NCBI RefSeq assembly: GCF_022603395.1
Contig: NZ_JAIBKA010000001.1
Coordinates: 556,058 to 620,057 of the forward strand
DNA: 64,000 nucleotides
Direction: 5' to 3'
Origin: Desulfoferrobacter suflitae
GTDB taxonomy: Bacteria; Desulfobacterota; Syntrophobacteria; Syntrophobacterales; Syntrophobacteraceae
The position numbers were made by a program, and so were the translations under genes. Shown one piece after another: positions 45,989 to 55,199 of the stretch. The notes below the pieces were generated by a model. That model saw nothing but the letters and a program-made list of their open reading frames with translations, did not search any database and had not been told where the DNA came from. Each line of letters opens with the position of its first letter. Within the stretch, counting starts at the first letter, position 1.

Positions 45989-47329
45989 ATGGAGAGTTCC
46001 ACCGACGAGCTCAAGCGAATTCCCCCCCATCAGATTGAAGCAGAACAGTCTCTGCTGGGAGGCATTCTGATCGACAACGAGGGCCTGCCTTCGGCCCTCG
46101 AGGTCCTCAGAGGCGATGAGTTCTACCGTGACTCTCACCGCACCATATTTCGAACATTCCAGGAACTGTTTGAACGCAACGAGCCCATCGACCTGGTCAC
46201 CGTAGCCGATCACCTGGCGGAGAAAAATCAGTTGGAAGCCATTGGAGGCGCCACCTACCTCGCGTCCCTGGCGGAGATGGTTCCTTCCGCGACCAATGTC
46301 CAGATCTACGCCAAGATTATCAACGAAAAGGCTCTGCTCAGGCGCCTCATTCAAGCCGCCCACGAAATTATGGCATGGTGTTACGGGGGGGGTAAGACGG
46401 TGGAGGAGATTCTGGACGTCACCGAAGCGGCGGTATTCAACATTACGGAAAACCGTCTTCGATCCAGCTACTTCGCCCTCAAGGATGTGGTGAAAAAGAG
46501 CATCGAGGTGATCGAGAGCTTCCAGGAAAACCGCGAAATGGTGACCGGAGTGCCGTCCCATTTTGTCGACCTGGACAAACTCACGGCCGGATTTCAGGCA
46601 TCCGATCTGATCATTATCGCCGGTCGCCCGAGCATGGGCAAGACCGCCCTGGCGCTGAACATTGCCCGCAACGCGGCTCTGGAAAGCGGAGTGCCGGTCG
46701 GTTTTTTTTCCCTGGAAATGAGCAAGGAACAGCTTGCCATGCGGCTGTTGTGCTCGGAAGCGCGGGTCGATTCACACAAGATTCGAACGGGATTTCTGAG
46801 CAGGCAAGAGTGCGCCAAGATGCTGACAGCAGCCGGCTATTTCATGGATGCCGCCCTCTACATCGACGACACTCCGGCAATATCCTCCCTGGAGCTGCGC
46901 GCCAAGGCACGACGCATGAAAGCAGACCGCGGACTGGGACTGATTGTGGTGGACTATTTGCAGCTCATGCGCAGTCGTGATGGAGCCGAGAGAAGAGAGC
47001 AGGAGATTTCTGAAATTTCCCGCTCGTTAAAAGCCCTGGCCAAGGAACTGAACGTTCCGGTCATCGCCCTGTCACAGCTCAACCGAAAGGTCGAAGAGCG
47101 GCATGACAAAAGGCCGCAGTTGAGTGATTTGCGGGAATCCGGAGCGATCGAACAGGATGCCGATGTCATAGCTTTTGTGTATCGGGACGAAGCCTACAAT
47201 CCCATGACCACGGAAAAAGGCATCGCAGAGATCATCGTCAGCAAGCAGAGAAACGGGCCCACAGGAAGGATCAAGCTGGCCTACATCAATTCCTATACCC
47301 GCTTCGAAAATCTCGCGGCGGGCACCTAG
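45989..47329 (+). CDS. dnaB: Replicative DNA helicase DnaB
   Basis: Hexameric replication-fork helicase, 446 aa. The N-terminal domain (RIPPHQIEAEQSLLGGILID) is followed by the RecA-like core with Walker A AGRPSMGKTALALN, Walker B LGLIVVDYLQLM, and the arginine-finger region ISEISRSLKALAKELNVP and SDLRESGAIEQDADV. Length and motifs are normal and no intein is present. It ends the rpsF-rplI-dnaB run. Confidence 0.97.
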   Translation: MESSTDELKRIPPHQIEAEQSLLGGILIDNEGLPSALEVLRGDEFYRDSHRTIFRTFQELFERNEPIDLVTVADHLAEKNQLEAIGGATYLASLAEMVPSATNVQIYAKIINEKALLRRLIQAAHEIMAWCYGGGKTVEEILDVTEAAVFNITENRLRSSYFALKDVVKKSIEVIESFQENREMVTGVPSHFVDLDKLTAGFQASDLIIIAGRPSMGKTALALNIARNAALESGVPVGFFSLEMSKEQLAMRLLCSEARVDSHKIRTGFLSRQECAKMLTAAGYFMDAALYIDDTPAISSLELRAKARRMKADRGLGLIVVDYLQLMRSRDGAERREQEISEISRSLKALAKELNVPVIALSQLNRKVEERHDKRPQLSDLRESGAIEQDADVIAFVYRDEAYNPMTTEKGIAEIIVSKQRNGPTGRIKLAYINSYTRFENLAAGT

Positions 47330-47370
47330 GAAACAGCCCGAGGATGCGAGACTTTAATGCACTGGGTCGC

Positions 47371-47388
47371 CTCCCCCCTTGAGGGGAG
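47371..47388. repeat. Small inverted repeat after dnaB
   Basis: CTCCCC and GGGGAG flank a six-base loop, followed by AGGGTGAGGGG. This sequence family is common in many bacterial genomes. No U-run follows, so termination is not supported. Confidence 0.5.
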
Positions 47389-47585
47389 AGGGTGAGGGGT
47401 GATCGGACGGCCCGGTTACTTACCCAATCCCCCGCCACGGCGTCCTGCATCCAGAGGATCATATGATTGCTGGATTCAGGTGCCTGTCCCGGAGCCTGAT
47501 CAGGGATTTACCGGAATGACTGAAGAACGCACAAGCTTAATTTTCGAACAGTCTCGTAGATTGTGAATCACCGAGAAAAATTGCC

Positions 47586-48893
47586 ATGGAAAAATTGTAC
47601 TGGGACGAATCCGTCGAGTCATTATCGCGCTCGGAGCTCGATGCGCTGCAATTGCACCGGCTGCGACACATGGTTGAGCGAGTTTCCAACTATTCCTTTT
47701 ACCATAAGAAGTTTGCCGACAACCATATCAGCGCCTCTCTGATCAACAGCCTCAAGGACATCAGAAAGCTCCCCTTCACGACCAAGCAGGATCTGAGGGA
47801 TCACTACCCATACGGCTTCTTGTGTGTGCCCAAGGAGCAGCTGGTCCGGCTGCACGTCTCATCCGGCACCAGCGGTCAGGCAACCGCCATATTCTATTCG
47901 CGAGGGGACGTGGAGCACTGGGCCGAATTGATGGCACGCTGCATTTATATGACCGGCGCGCGCGCCGGTGATACTTTTCAAAATCTGACCGGTTATGGCC
48001 TTTTTACCGGCGGACTCGGGTTTCATTACGGAGCCGAGCGGCTGGGCCTGCTGACCATTCCGGCCGGAGCTGGCAACAGCAAGCGCCAGATTCAACTGAT
48101 GAAGGACTTCGGTACCAATGTCATGCACATCATCCCGAGTTACGCGCTGCGCCTGCAGGACATCATGAAGGAAGCGGGCATCCACCCCAGAAGGGACCTC
48201 AAGCTGCGCATCGCATACCTTGGAGCCGAACCGTATTCGCAGGAAGTCCGCCGTAGAATCGAAGAGTTTTATGGCGTGCGTGCCTACAACAGCTATGGTC
48301 TTTCGGAAATGAATGGCCCCGGGGTTGCCTTCGAATGCCCGCACCAGCTTGGCATGCACATTTGGGAAGACTCCTATTTTGCAGAAATCATCGACCCCGT
48401 AACCCTGGAACCGGTTCCCGAGGGTACCATTGGCGAGCTGGTTTTGACCACGCTGCACCGCGAAGCGATGCCCCTGATCCGCTACCGGACCAAGGATCTG
48501 ACCCGTTTTATGCCCGGCGACTGCCCGTGTGGACGGGCACACCGGCGCATCGATCGCATGCAGGGGCGATCCGACGATATGTTCATCATCAAGGGAGTGA
48601 ATATCTTTCCCATCCAGGTGGAACAGGTTCTAATGAATATACCCGAAGTGGGCAACAATTACGTGATCGTTCTGCAGCGCGAAAATAATATCGATACCAT
48701 GATCGTTCGGGTTGAGGTGAACGAGAAAATTTTTATAGAGGATATGCGCCATCTGCAGCGCATTCAGAAAAAGATCACACATGATTTGCGCAGCGAATTG
48801 CTGCTCACCCCACAAGTGGAGCTGGTAGAGCCGCACAGCCTGCCGAAAAGCGAGGGCAAAGCGGTTCGATTGGTTGACCAGCGATCCCTTTAG
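47586..48893 (+). CDS. Phenylacetate-CoA ligase (PaaK family)
   Basis: An adenylate-forming acyl-CoA ligase of 435 aa. The AMP-binding motif SSGTSGQATAIFYSRGDVE is at about residues 93-111, followed by YLGAEPYSQEVRRRIEEFYG, YNSYGLSEMNGPGVAFEC and the C-terminal hinge IDRMQGRSDDMFIIKGVNIF. The family activates phenylacetate or related aromatic acids; anaerobes usually have several copies, so the substrate is not certain. The ribosome-binding site is weak. hflX follows at 18 bases. Confidence 0.9.
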   Translation: MEKLYWDESVESLSRSELDALQLHRLRHMVERVSNYSFYHKKFADNHISASLINSLKDIRKLPFTTKQDLRDHYPYGFLCVPKEQLVRLHVSSGTSGQATAIFYSRGDVEHWAELMARCIYMTGARAGDTFQNLTGYGLFTGGLGFHYGAERLGLLTIPAGAGNSKRQIQLMKDFGTNVMHIIPSYALRLQDIMKEAGIHPRRDLKLRIAYLGAEPYSQEVRRRIEEFYGVRAYNSYGLSEMNGPGVAFECPHQLGMHIWEDSYFAEIIDPVTLEPVPEGTIGELVLTTLHREAMPLIRYRTKDLTRFMPGDCPCGRAHRRIDRMQGRSDDMFIIKGVNIFPIQVEQVLMNIPEVGNNYVIVLQRENNIDTMIVRVEVNEKIFIEDMRHLQRIQKKITHDLRSELLLTPQVELVEPHSLPKSEGKAVRLVDQRSL

Positions 48894-48911
48894 ACACAGG
48901 AGGTCCATCAG

Positions 48912-50627
48912 ATCAAAAAAGTTTACGGTAATACCGCCGGCTTAAAAAGCAGTATTCTGCAGCGCATCCAGAAGCTGCAGCGGCGACGAGTCCCGCCCAG
49001 GCAAGTAGTATCTCCGGATTTATCCCGCGATATCGCTCGATTGTCCTTCGAAAGCGGCCGCCAGATCGGGCTGCTCCTGTCCCGCGACGGTGCGGTAGAA
49101 ATGGTTCTGGTCGGCGGTCCGCGCTCTCTTTACATCCCCGATTTGCCCAAAAGCCGCGGAGGGCGATGGCGCCTGAGGGGACTTCGCCTGGTGCATACCC
49201 ACTTGCAGCAGGAGCCTCTCTCCCAGGACGACCTCATGGACCTGGTTTTCCTGCGACTCGATTGTATCGCTGCGGTGCGGGTCGATCAGCACGGTGGAGC
49301 CACCCAGCTTGAGGTCGCCCACATACTTCCCCATGGCGGCACCCATCGGCAGGGATGGGAGACCCTGCCACTAATGCCCTGTCATGATCCCCACCTCGAC
49401 TTTGTGGCACTGGTACAGTCCCTGGAAGAAGAACTGGAGCGCAATCGCCCGGCAATACCCGCGGCCGCGCAACAGGACAGAGCCATCCTGGTGAGCGTTT
49501 TTGCCACCCATGACGCTGCAGACAGGGCAACACTGCAAGCTTCCATGGATGAGTTGATCGAACTGGCTCATGCCAGCGGAATCACACCGGTCGACACCAT
49601 CGTCCAGCGACAACGCCAGGTCAATCCCAAGTATTTGATCGGCAAAGGCAAGCTGAGTGAAATCGTGCTGCGGGCATTGCAGCTTGGAGTGGACTTGCTG
49701 ATCTTCGACCAGGATCTCAATCCATCCCAGGTGCGCTCGATCACTGACACTACAGAGCTGCGGGTCATCGACCGCACCCAGCTGATCCTGGATATTTTTG
49801 CCCAACGCGCCAAGAGCCGGGAAGGAAAAATCCAGGTGGAAATGGCCCAGCTCAAGTACCTGCTGCCGCGCCTGGGCATGAAGGACGACGCCCTATCGCG
49901 TCTCACCGGAGGAATCGGGGCGCGGGGGCCCGGCGAGACCAAGCTGGAAATCAATCGGCGCCGGATCAAGGATCGCATCTCCAACCTGGAAAACGAGCTG
50001 CGTATCATTCGCAAAAACCGCAGTCAACGCCGCTCCCGCAGATTGCGCAAGGAGCTGCCGATTATCTCGATTGTGGGGTACACCAATGCCGGCAAATCGA
50101 CTCTTTTGAATACTCTGACGCACAGTTCGGTGTACGTGGAGGACAAGTTTTTCGCCACCCTCGACCCCACCACGCGGCGGCTGCGATTCCCACGCGACAT
50201 GGAGGTCATCATTACCGATACCGTGGGATTTATCCGTGATCTCCCCAAAGATTTGCTCGATGCCTTCGGAGCTACCCTCGAGGAACTCGATGATGCGGAC
50301 CTTCTGCTGCACGTGGTTGATATCAGCAATCCGCAGTTCGAGGATCAGATGGCCGCGGTCGAGAAGATTCTCTCCGCCCTGGAATTGCATCGGAAGCCCA
50401 CCATCTTGGTGTTCAACAAAATGGATTTGGTCAGTGGCGAGTACGTTGCCCAGAAGCTGGGGCGCCATGGCGGTGTGGCGGTCTCCGCCCTTGCCACCCA
50501 AACCCTGCAGCCCCTCATCGCTGCCATGGAAGACCAGGTGGAGCTGCTGCTTGAACAGTTTGCTCCGCAATCGACCCGCCAGGCGTTGAAAGAGCCCCCC
50601 CAACCGCCGGTCTCTTCCCCCAACTAG
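48912..50627 (+). CDS. hflX: GTPase HflX with probable AUC start
   Basis: Ribosome-associated GTPase that rescues stalled or hibernating ribosomes, 571 aa. The N-terminal region IKKVYGNTAGLKSSILQRIQ and RRRVPP is conserved in long HflX proteins but has no ATG, GTG or TTG ahead of it; the frame runs back only to the paaK stop at 48891. AGGAGG at 48898-48903 is 8 bases before an ATC at 48912, so AUC is the likely initiator. The first standard start (TTG at 49041) would delete 43 conserved residues. The HflX domain has GGIGARGPGETKLE and the G domain has GYTNAGKST, DTVGFI and NKMD. Confidence 0.85.
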   Translation: MKKVYGNTAGLKSSILQRIQKLQRRRVPPRQVVSPDLSRDIARLSFESGRQIGLLLSRDGAVEMVLVGGPRSLYIPDLPKSRGGRWRLRGLRLVHTHLQQEPLSQDDLMDLVFLRLDCIAAVRVDQHGGATQLEVAHILPHGGTHRQGWETLPLMPCHDPHLDFVALVQSLEEELERNRPAIPAAAQQDRAILVSVFATHDAADRATLQASMDELIELAHASGITPVDTIVQRQRQVNPKYLIGKGKLSEIVLRALQLGVDLLIFDQDLNPSQVRSITDTTELRVIDRTQLILDIFAQRAKSREGKIQVEMAQLKYLLPRLGMKDDALSRLTGGIGARGPGETKLEINRRRIKDRISNLENELRIIRKNRSQRRSRRLRKELPIISIVGYTNAGKSTLLNTLTHSSVYVEDKFFATLDPTTRRLRFPRDMEVIITDTVGFIRDLPKDLLDAFGATLEELDDADLLLHVVDISNPQFEDQMAAVEKILSALELHRKPTILVFNKMDLVSGEYVAQKLGRHGGVAVSALATQTLQPLIAAMEDQVELLLEQFAPQSTRQALKEPPQPPVSSPN

Positions 50628-50655
50628 CCTCTAACCGGGCGGCTCAAAATGCTGG

Positions 50656-51597
50656 TCATTCCCGCCTTGGGGCCGCCGTCAGAATCTCTCTGGCTGTTTG
50701 AATATCCCGGTGAATTTGAACCGCCAGCTCCTCCGGTCCCGCAAAGCGCTGTTCGTCTCTCAGGCGATCGACAAATTGAACCGTGATTTCCTTGCCGTAC
50801 AGATCCTGGTTGAAATCGAAGATATGGACCTCCAGGGAAAGGTCGGTATCACCGAAGGTGGGATTGTAGCCCAGGTTGGCCGCACCGCCATACGTCTTCC
50901 CATCGATTTCCACTCGAACCGCGTAAACTCCGGTCTTGGGAGGTGCCTGGCAGGACAGGCGAATGTTTGCGGTGGGGAATCCAAGAACACGCCCCCCTCT
51001 GTCCCGTCCCTTGACCACCGCCCCGCTGATCTCGTAGGGGCGCCCCAGGAGTACATTGGCTTCCTTGAGCTGACCTTGCTGTATGCACTGACGGATTGCG
51101 GTACTGCTCACAACCTTCCCGTCCATCTTGATGCCCGTAACGGCCTCCACGTCAAAAGCATATTTCTTGCCAAGATTTCTTAAAAATTCGATATCACCTT
51201 CACGGCCGTGTCCGAACTTGTAATCGTATCCAACCACGAGGGCCTTGACCCCTATTTTTTCCACCAGGATACGCTTGACAAATTGTTGAGCACTCATGCG
51301 GGCAAATTCCCGGCTGAACGGAATGACGATGGCGATGTCAATGCCACAGGATTCGATGAGCCTCAATTTACGTGCGTGCTCAGTAATAAAAACCGGTCCG
51401 TTTCCGGGGGAAAGCACCTCCAGCGGGTGCGGATGGAAGGTCATCACCACCGACTCGCCGCCAAGGTCCTGGGCGCGGTGCTTGACCCTGTCAAAAAGCG
51501 TCTGATGCCCCAGATGAACTCCGTCGAAGTTACCAATGGTCAGGACGGGATTCCTTAAGGGCCTGTTGATCTGATCGATTCCGCAAAAAACTTCCAT
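50656..51597 (-). CDS. ribF: Bifunctional riboflavin kinase / FAD synthetase
   Basis: Makes FMN and FAD from riboflavin. The 313-aa protein has the nucleotidyltransferase domain with VLTIGNFDGVHLGHQTL and VVGYDYKFGHGREG and the flavokinase domain with RPYEISGAVVKGRDRGGRVL, GFPTANI and EVHIFDFNQDLYG. The ATG at 51597 begins MEVFCGID; GGAGG lies about 14 bases ahead, which is longish, and an ATG 13 codons upstream has no ribosome-binding site. It converges with hflX. Confidence 0.94.
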   Translation of the reverse strand: MEVFCGIDQINRPLRNPVLTIGNFDGVHLGHQTLFDRVKHRAQDLGGESVVMTFHPHPLEVLSPGNGPVFITEHARKLRLIESCGIDIAIVIPFSREFARMSAQQFVKRILVEKIGVKALVVGYDYKFGHGREGDIEFLRNLGKKYAFDVEAVTGIKMDGKVVSSTAIRQCIQQGQLKEANVLLGRPYEISGAVVKGRDRGGRVLGFPTANIRLSCQAPPKTGVYAVRVEIDGKTYGGAANLGYNPTFGDTDLSLEVHIFDFNQDLYGKEITVQFVDRLRDEQRFAGPEELAVQIHRDIQTAREILTAAPRRE

Positions 51598-51751
51598 GTA
51601 GGGACCATTACCTCCAGCACTTGATGGCAGTTTCATTTACATATCCAGCCTGAGCATGAGAATCAATTGTGGGCAAGCAACGTCTTCACTTTATTTTTCA
51701 ACACTAACACTAATCACTGGCATCACCCAATTAAACAGAGGAAAATAGCTC

Positions 51752-51780
51752 TTGACAGCGCAAGTTTTTTACAATACGTT
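51752..51780 (+). promoter_or_regulatory. Candidate promoter for tRNA-Leu
   Basis: TTGACA (51752-51757) with a 17-base spacer and TACGTT (51775-51780) ends 30 bases before the tRNA. The perfect -35 supports the call; the -10 is weak. Confidence 0.5.
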
Positions 51781-51810
51781 ACCGGCGTTTTCTTTGCAAC
51801 GGTTTTATCA

Positions 51811-51897
51811 GCCGAAGTGGCGGAACTGGTAGACGCGCTAGGTTCAGGGTCTAGTGGGCGTACGCCTGTCGGGGTTCGAGTCCCCGCTTCGGCACCA
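51811..51897 (+). tRNA. tRNA-Leu (anticodon CAG)
   Basis: An 87-base tRNA with a long variable arm. Acceptor arms GCCGAAG and CTTCGGC pair and are followed by A and encoded CCA. The anticodon stem CTAGG/TCTAG holds the loop TTCAGGG, giving anticodon CAG. The TPsiC arm reads GGGGTTCGAGTCCCC. Confidence 0.96.
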
Positions 51898-51929
51898 TCG
51901 ATTTAAATCATTGAAGAAATCGTGACAAG

Positions 51930-51959
51930 ACCCTCTCCGGCCCGCCGGTAGAGGGTTTT
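51930..51959 (+). terminator. Rho-independent terminator after tRNA-Leu
   Basis: ACCCTCT pairs with AGAGGGT, with CCGGC/GCCGG extending the stem, and a TTTT stretch follows. It is 33 bases after the tRNA CCA. Confidence 0.75.
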
Positions 51960-52785
51960 GTCATTTCTGCCGGTCAAGTATAGAGAGAATTTCTTGACCA
52001 GTGCCCATAAATGTCAACCGTCATGGTGGTCGAGTGAAGCCCGAGTTGCTTCCGCACGCAGGCTGAGCTCATGTGGTCCACCAGCAGCATACATTTCGCA
52101 CACTGAGACCATGGCAAGTAGGCTGGGGTGAGGTACGAAACCCAGCAAAATAGGCGTTGGGTTTCGTCATGCGAAACACGTGACTCAACCCGACTACACC
52201 AAATACATTATCCTGGAATCTATATTATCGATTTCGGAAAGTACAGCATGCATGGTAGGCTCATTGTAAGGATGCATGTTTCCCATCCTCGTCGCAAATA
52301 TGCAGCAACGGACAAACTACAATGTCATTCATTTCACCGGGTTTTCGGGCGGCTCCTCAACCTGTTTTTCGCTCTCCATCGGTTCCTCCGCTTCATCACG
52401 TCTTCCTGCCCCATCCTTATCTCCTCGATCATCTCTCGTGATTGCGACAGGCTCTACACTTTTGCTTCGTGCAACAATTGGGGGAGTCTATCGATAGCTT
52501 TGGGATTAAGTTTTTCCCTCTTCCGCTTATCATGACTACTCACCAAAAGTACCTTGGCTGTTATCTTAAGAAGCCAATTCTGTAGGAAAAACGAAATTAT
52601 TCGAATTGACATTGCCTAAGAGACTGCCCGCATATACTCCTTTCATCAATTCGCATCACGCCCTGTGATGTGAAATCCAGAGTTAGACGCGCCCATGAAA
52701 TTATGTGTTTCTTTGGTTATTGAATCTGGTCTACCACGTATAGTTCACAAAGTTCATACTCCACCTTCTTATCACCTCACCTCAC
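51960..52785. other. Gene-poor stretch between tRNA-Leu and the repeat protein
   Basis: I find no gene I can support in these 826 bases. The longest plus-strand frame (52128-52535) starts within a repeat copy, is rich in aromatic and Ser residues and lacks a ribosome-binding site. The minus strand is broken by stops. Confidence 0.5.
52131..52192 (-). repeat. Dispersed palindromic repeat, partial copy 2
   Basis: ACGAAACCCA and TGGGTTTCGT form a perfect inverted repeat around GCAAAATAGGCGT, followed by TCATGCG and CTCAACCCG. The same blocks, in the opposite orientation, occur in the copy at 62451. The TATACCGG end is missing here. Confidence 0.7.
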
Positions 52786-54153
52786 CTATTCCACCGTGAT
52801 CAGGAGAACGGCAGGCAGCGAGGGGTTGGAGGGCGTCCCCAGATAGATCCCTTCCTGCGCCGATGACCCTTGCCCGCGAAACACAACGTTACAGCCGCTG
52901 TTGTCGTATCCGGCAAATCCCGTGAAGTTCCCGCTCCCACCGGGGATGGGGGTGGCCGTATCCGCCACGCTACTGAGGGTGCTTCCCCGGTAATGGTAGA
53001 TGCCCTCGATCACGGCTCCAATGGCTTGAAAGACCACGCTGCCGGTATTGATGATGGGGAAGTGGAAAGACGTGAAGCGGTTCGACACGCCCGTCACCAC
53101 CGGCGGGATATCCGTGGTCAGATCGGCCACCTTGCGGAGCACACTACCGTCGAACAGGTAGACTCCCTGCTGCCCGCCCGAGCCAAGCCCTTTGAAGGTA
53201 ACTTTACCTCCGCTTATCCTGAAGCTAGGCTCAAAATTTGAGAAGTTGCCCGTTCCATCAGGGATGGGGGTGTTGGTGTCCACCACCTTGCTCAGTGTCG
53301 CGCCGTCCGAGAGATAGATGCCGCTGCCGACGCCTGGTCCGCTGCCCAAAAAGGCAACACTGGCGCCGCTGATCCAGAAGGCTGTGATGGAACTAAAGTT
53401 TCCCGCGCCGCCGGGTATCGCCGTGTTGAGATCCACCCGCTTCTCCAGGGTGGAGCCGTCGAATGCGTAAATCCCCGACTGCCCTAAAGGGCCGGATGCA
53501 CCAAAAAATACGTGGCTGGCACTCACCAGGCTGGACCCAAAAAACTCGAAGGCTCCTGACCCATTGGGGATGGGTGTGTTGTAGTCGGCCACCCGCAGGA
53601 GGCTTGTTCCGTTGTGCAGGTAGATCCCTGCCTGACTGGCTCCTTCGGCATAGAACGCCACATTGGCACCGCTGATTTTAGGGAACCCGAAGCCGGTGAA
53701 ATTGCCCTCGCCACCCGGGATGGGTGTGGTTAGATCGGCGATCCGGCGCGCATTTACTCCGTCGAACAGGTACATCCCCTGCTGCCCCGTCCCGTCTCCT
53801 TTATAGACCACGTTGCGGCCGTCGATGCTGAGAACCGCCGATAGGGCAAGCCCGGTGAAGGTGCCCGTGCCATCGGGAATGGCGGTATTGAGATCCGCCA
53901 CCCGGTGAATGCCGGTTTCATCGAAAAAATACACGCCCTGTTGCCCGGAGCCCCCCAGGCCCATGAACCCCACATAGCGGCCGCTGATGACATGCCCATA
54001 CACATGGGTAAAATTCCCGGAACCCTCCGGAATGGGGGTGTTCAGGTCCGCTACCGTGTGCAGCATGAATTTCTGGGCCCTCGCACCCGAAACAACACAG
54101 CAAGAAAAAGCACCAGCCAGTAAAACAAGGGAAATTCTTTTTGACGGTTTCAT
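52786..54153 (-). CDS. Secreted protein with eight tandem repeats (probable beta-propeller)
   Basis: A 455-aa protein with a signal peptide (ISLVLLAGAFSCCVVSGARA) and then eight consecutive units of about 50 residues. Each unit starts VADLNTPIPxGxGNF-T/S, then has a hydrophobic strand (for example ISGANVAFYA) and ends GQQGVYLFDGxxLRK. Units 7 and 8 are more divergent, and the protein ends VLLITVE. Eight regular beta units suggest a propeller or similar surface-exposed fold; such secreted repeat proteins of unknown role occur in Desulfobacterota and Planctomycetes. The ATG at 54153 follows GGGAGG. It stands alone, without an obvious partner. Confidence 0.85.
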   Translation of the reverse strand: MKPSKRISLVLLAGAFSCCVVSGARAQKFMLHTVADLNTPIPEGSGNFTHVYGHVISGRYVGFMGLGGSGQQGVYFFDETGIHRVADLNTAIPDGTGTFTGLALSAVLSIDGRNVVYKGDGTGQQGMYLFDGVNARRIADLTTPIPGGEGNFTGFGFPKISGANVAFYAEGASQAGIYLHNGTSLLRVADYNTPIPNGSGAFEFFGSSLVSASHVFFGASGPLGQSGIYAFDGSTLEKRVDLNTAIPGGAGNFSSITAFWISGASVAFLGSGPGVGSGIYLSDGATLSKVVDTNTPIPDGTGNFSNFEPSFRISGGKVTFKGLGSGGQQGVYLFDGSVLRKVADLTTDIPPVVTGVSNRFTSFHFPIINTGSVVFQAIGAVIEGIYHYRGSTLSSVADTATPIPGGSGNFTGFAGYDNSGCNVVFRGQGSSAQEGIYLGTPSNPSLPAVLLITVE

Positions 54154-54427
54154 TGCCTCAACCTCCCTTGGAAGGAACGATTTTTTTCCCGTGATTGAAG
54201 CCAAGGGATGAGCCCGGTTTAAGTGAGCTGTGCCTGCTTCATCCGGGGAGCTGCCAATGGCACCGGGGTCTCATCAGTGAAATGGAGTGGAAAGAAGTGA
54301 GATGGAATGGGATGACAAGAAGTCGCCTTTTAAGGTCTTCTCTATAACACTAACACGTGATGCTGTCAAGGTCATTGTCGTGCCAGAACATTATTGTGCT
54401 AATGAATAGATATTTTCGAGCTCATTT

Positions 54428-54793
54428 TTGATTTCGACTGATTTAAGGTCGATCTTGCCGCTTTCCAAACGAGTAACGCTTTCTTTGAGGCTGCTGGACT
54501 CCAAAGCCGACTCCATCGTCGGCGCTCCCTTTGCCAAGTGCCCGACCGGCAGCGACGGTTTCAGCAGCTGCAACTACTCGACCCAGGACCGCAACGACCC
54601 CAGCGGCGTAATGCTGGCTTCACTGCCACCCGTTGCGCTGAATCACAGCACGACATACACACTGCAAGCGCGCTTCTCCGACGACGTCGAAATTTACTGC
54701 GGATCGGTTTACTGCTATTGCCAAATGTACCCCTCAAGCGGCAGCCATGTCACATGGAATGTGTTTAATCCGACCATAACTCTAACCAAGTGA
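54428..54793 (+). pseudogene. Unrecognised protein fragment, Cys-rich
   Basis: A 121-codon frame whose latter two thirds look protein-like and secreted: CPTGSDGFSSCNYST, NHSTTYTLQARFSDDVE, YCGSVYCYCQMYP and WNVFNPTITL. There is no start with a ribosome-binding site and no signal peptide, so it is probably the 3' end of a broken extracellular-protein gene. I do not recognise the family. Confidence 0.35.
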
Positions 54794-54921
54794 ACATGCC
54801 GGCCGGGTCGGTCATCAGAAGGGTCCTCGCTTTCGTGCTACTCTGTTCATGCGCGTCTTCCTGTTGATGCTTCCAAGATTCTATAGCTTCCAAGAGGGAG
54901 CATTCCCCATTTGTCCCATGC

Positions 54922-55030
54922 TATACCGGTTAAGCAATAGATGTTTCATTGTTTGCAGGCCTTGTTGATGGGTGGAGTCGCGCCCGAGCGTGACGAAAAC
55001 CATCAGTGACTGCCGGCATAGGAATGCATG
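54922..55030 (+). repeat. Dispersed palindromic repeat, copy 3
   Basis: The sequence opens TATACCGGTTAAGCAATAGA, then TGTTTCATTG, TTTGCAGGCCTTGTTGATGG, a variable hairpin and CCATCAGTGACTGCC. It corresponds block by block to copies at 25226 and 62451. An acetyl-CoA synthase fragment follows directly. Confidence 0.82.
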
Positions 55031-55046
55031 TTCCTTTGGCAAATAT

Positions 55047-55199
55047 AACAAGTACAACATCACGCAGCGCAAGTTCGTAGCCGGTGACGGAGGCATCAAG
55101 AGGCTTGTCTGGATGCCGAAAATGCTCAAGGATGAAATCTATTCATTTCTGGAACAAGTGGGCCATCCGGTTCTCGCGATGGAGCCAATTCTCGGATGA
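55047..55199 (+). pseudogene. Acetyl-CoA synthase (AcsB/CdhC) C-terminal fragment
   Basis: About 50 codons end the frame: NITQRKFVAGDGGIKRLVWM followed by PKMLKDEI and GHPVLAMEP. The TQRKF..GDGG.KRLVWMPK pattern matches the C terminus of the acetyl-CoA synthase subunit of the Wood-Ljungdahl pathway. The rest of the gene is missing, and a repeat lies just upstream, so this is a relic left by rearrangement. The family assignment rests on a short segment. Confidence 0.55.

Noticed and set aside
47330..47585. Possible terminator after dnaB
   Set aside because: The inverted repeat there has no U-run and belongs to a widespread CTCCCC..GGGGAG sequence type.
52128..52535. 135-codon plus-strand frame
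   Set aside because: It starts inside a repeat copy, has no ribosome-binding site and its composition is not protein-like.
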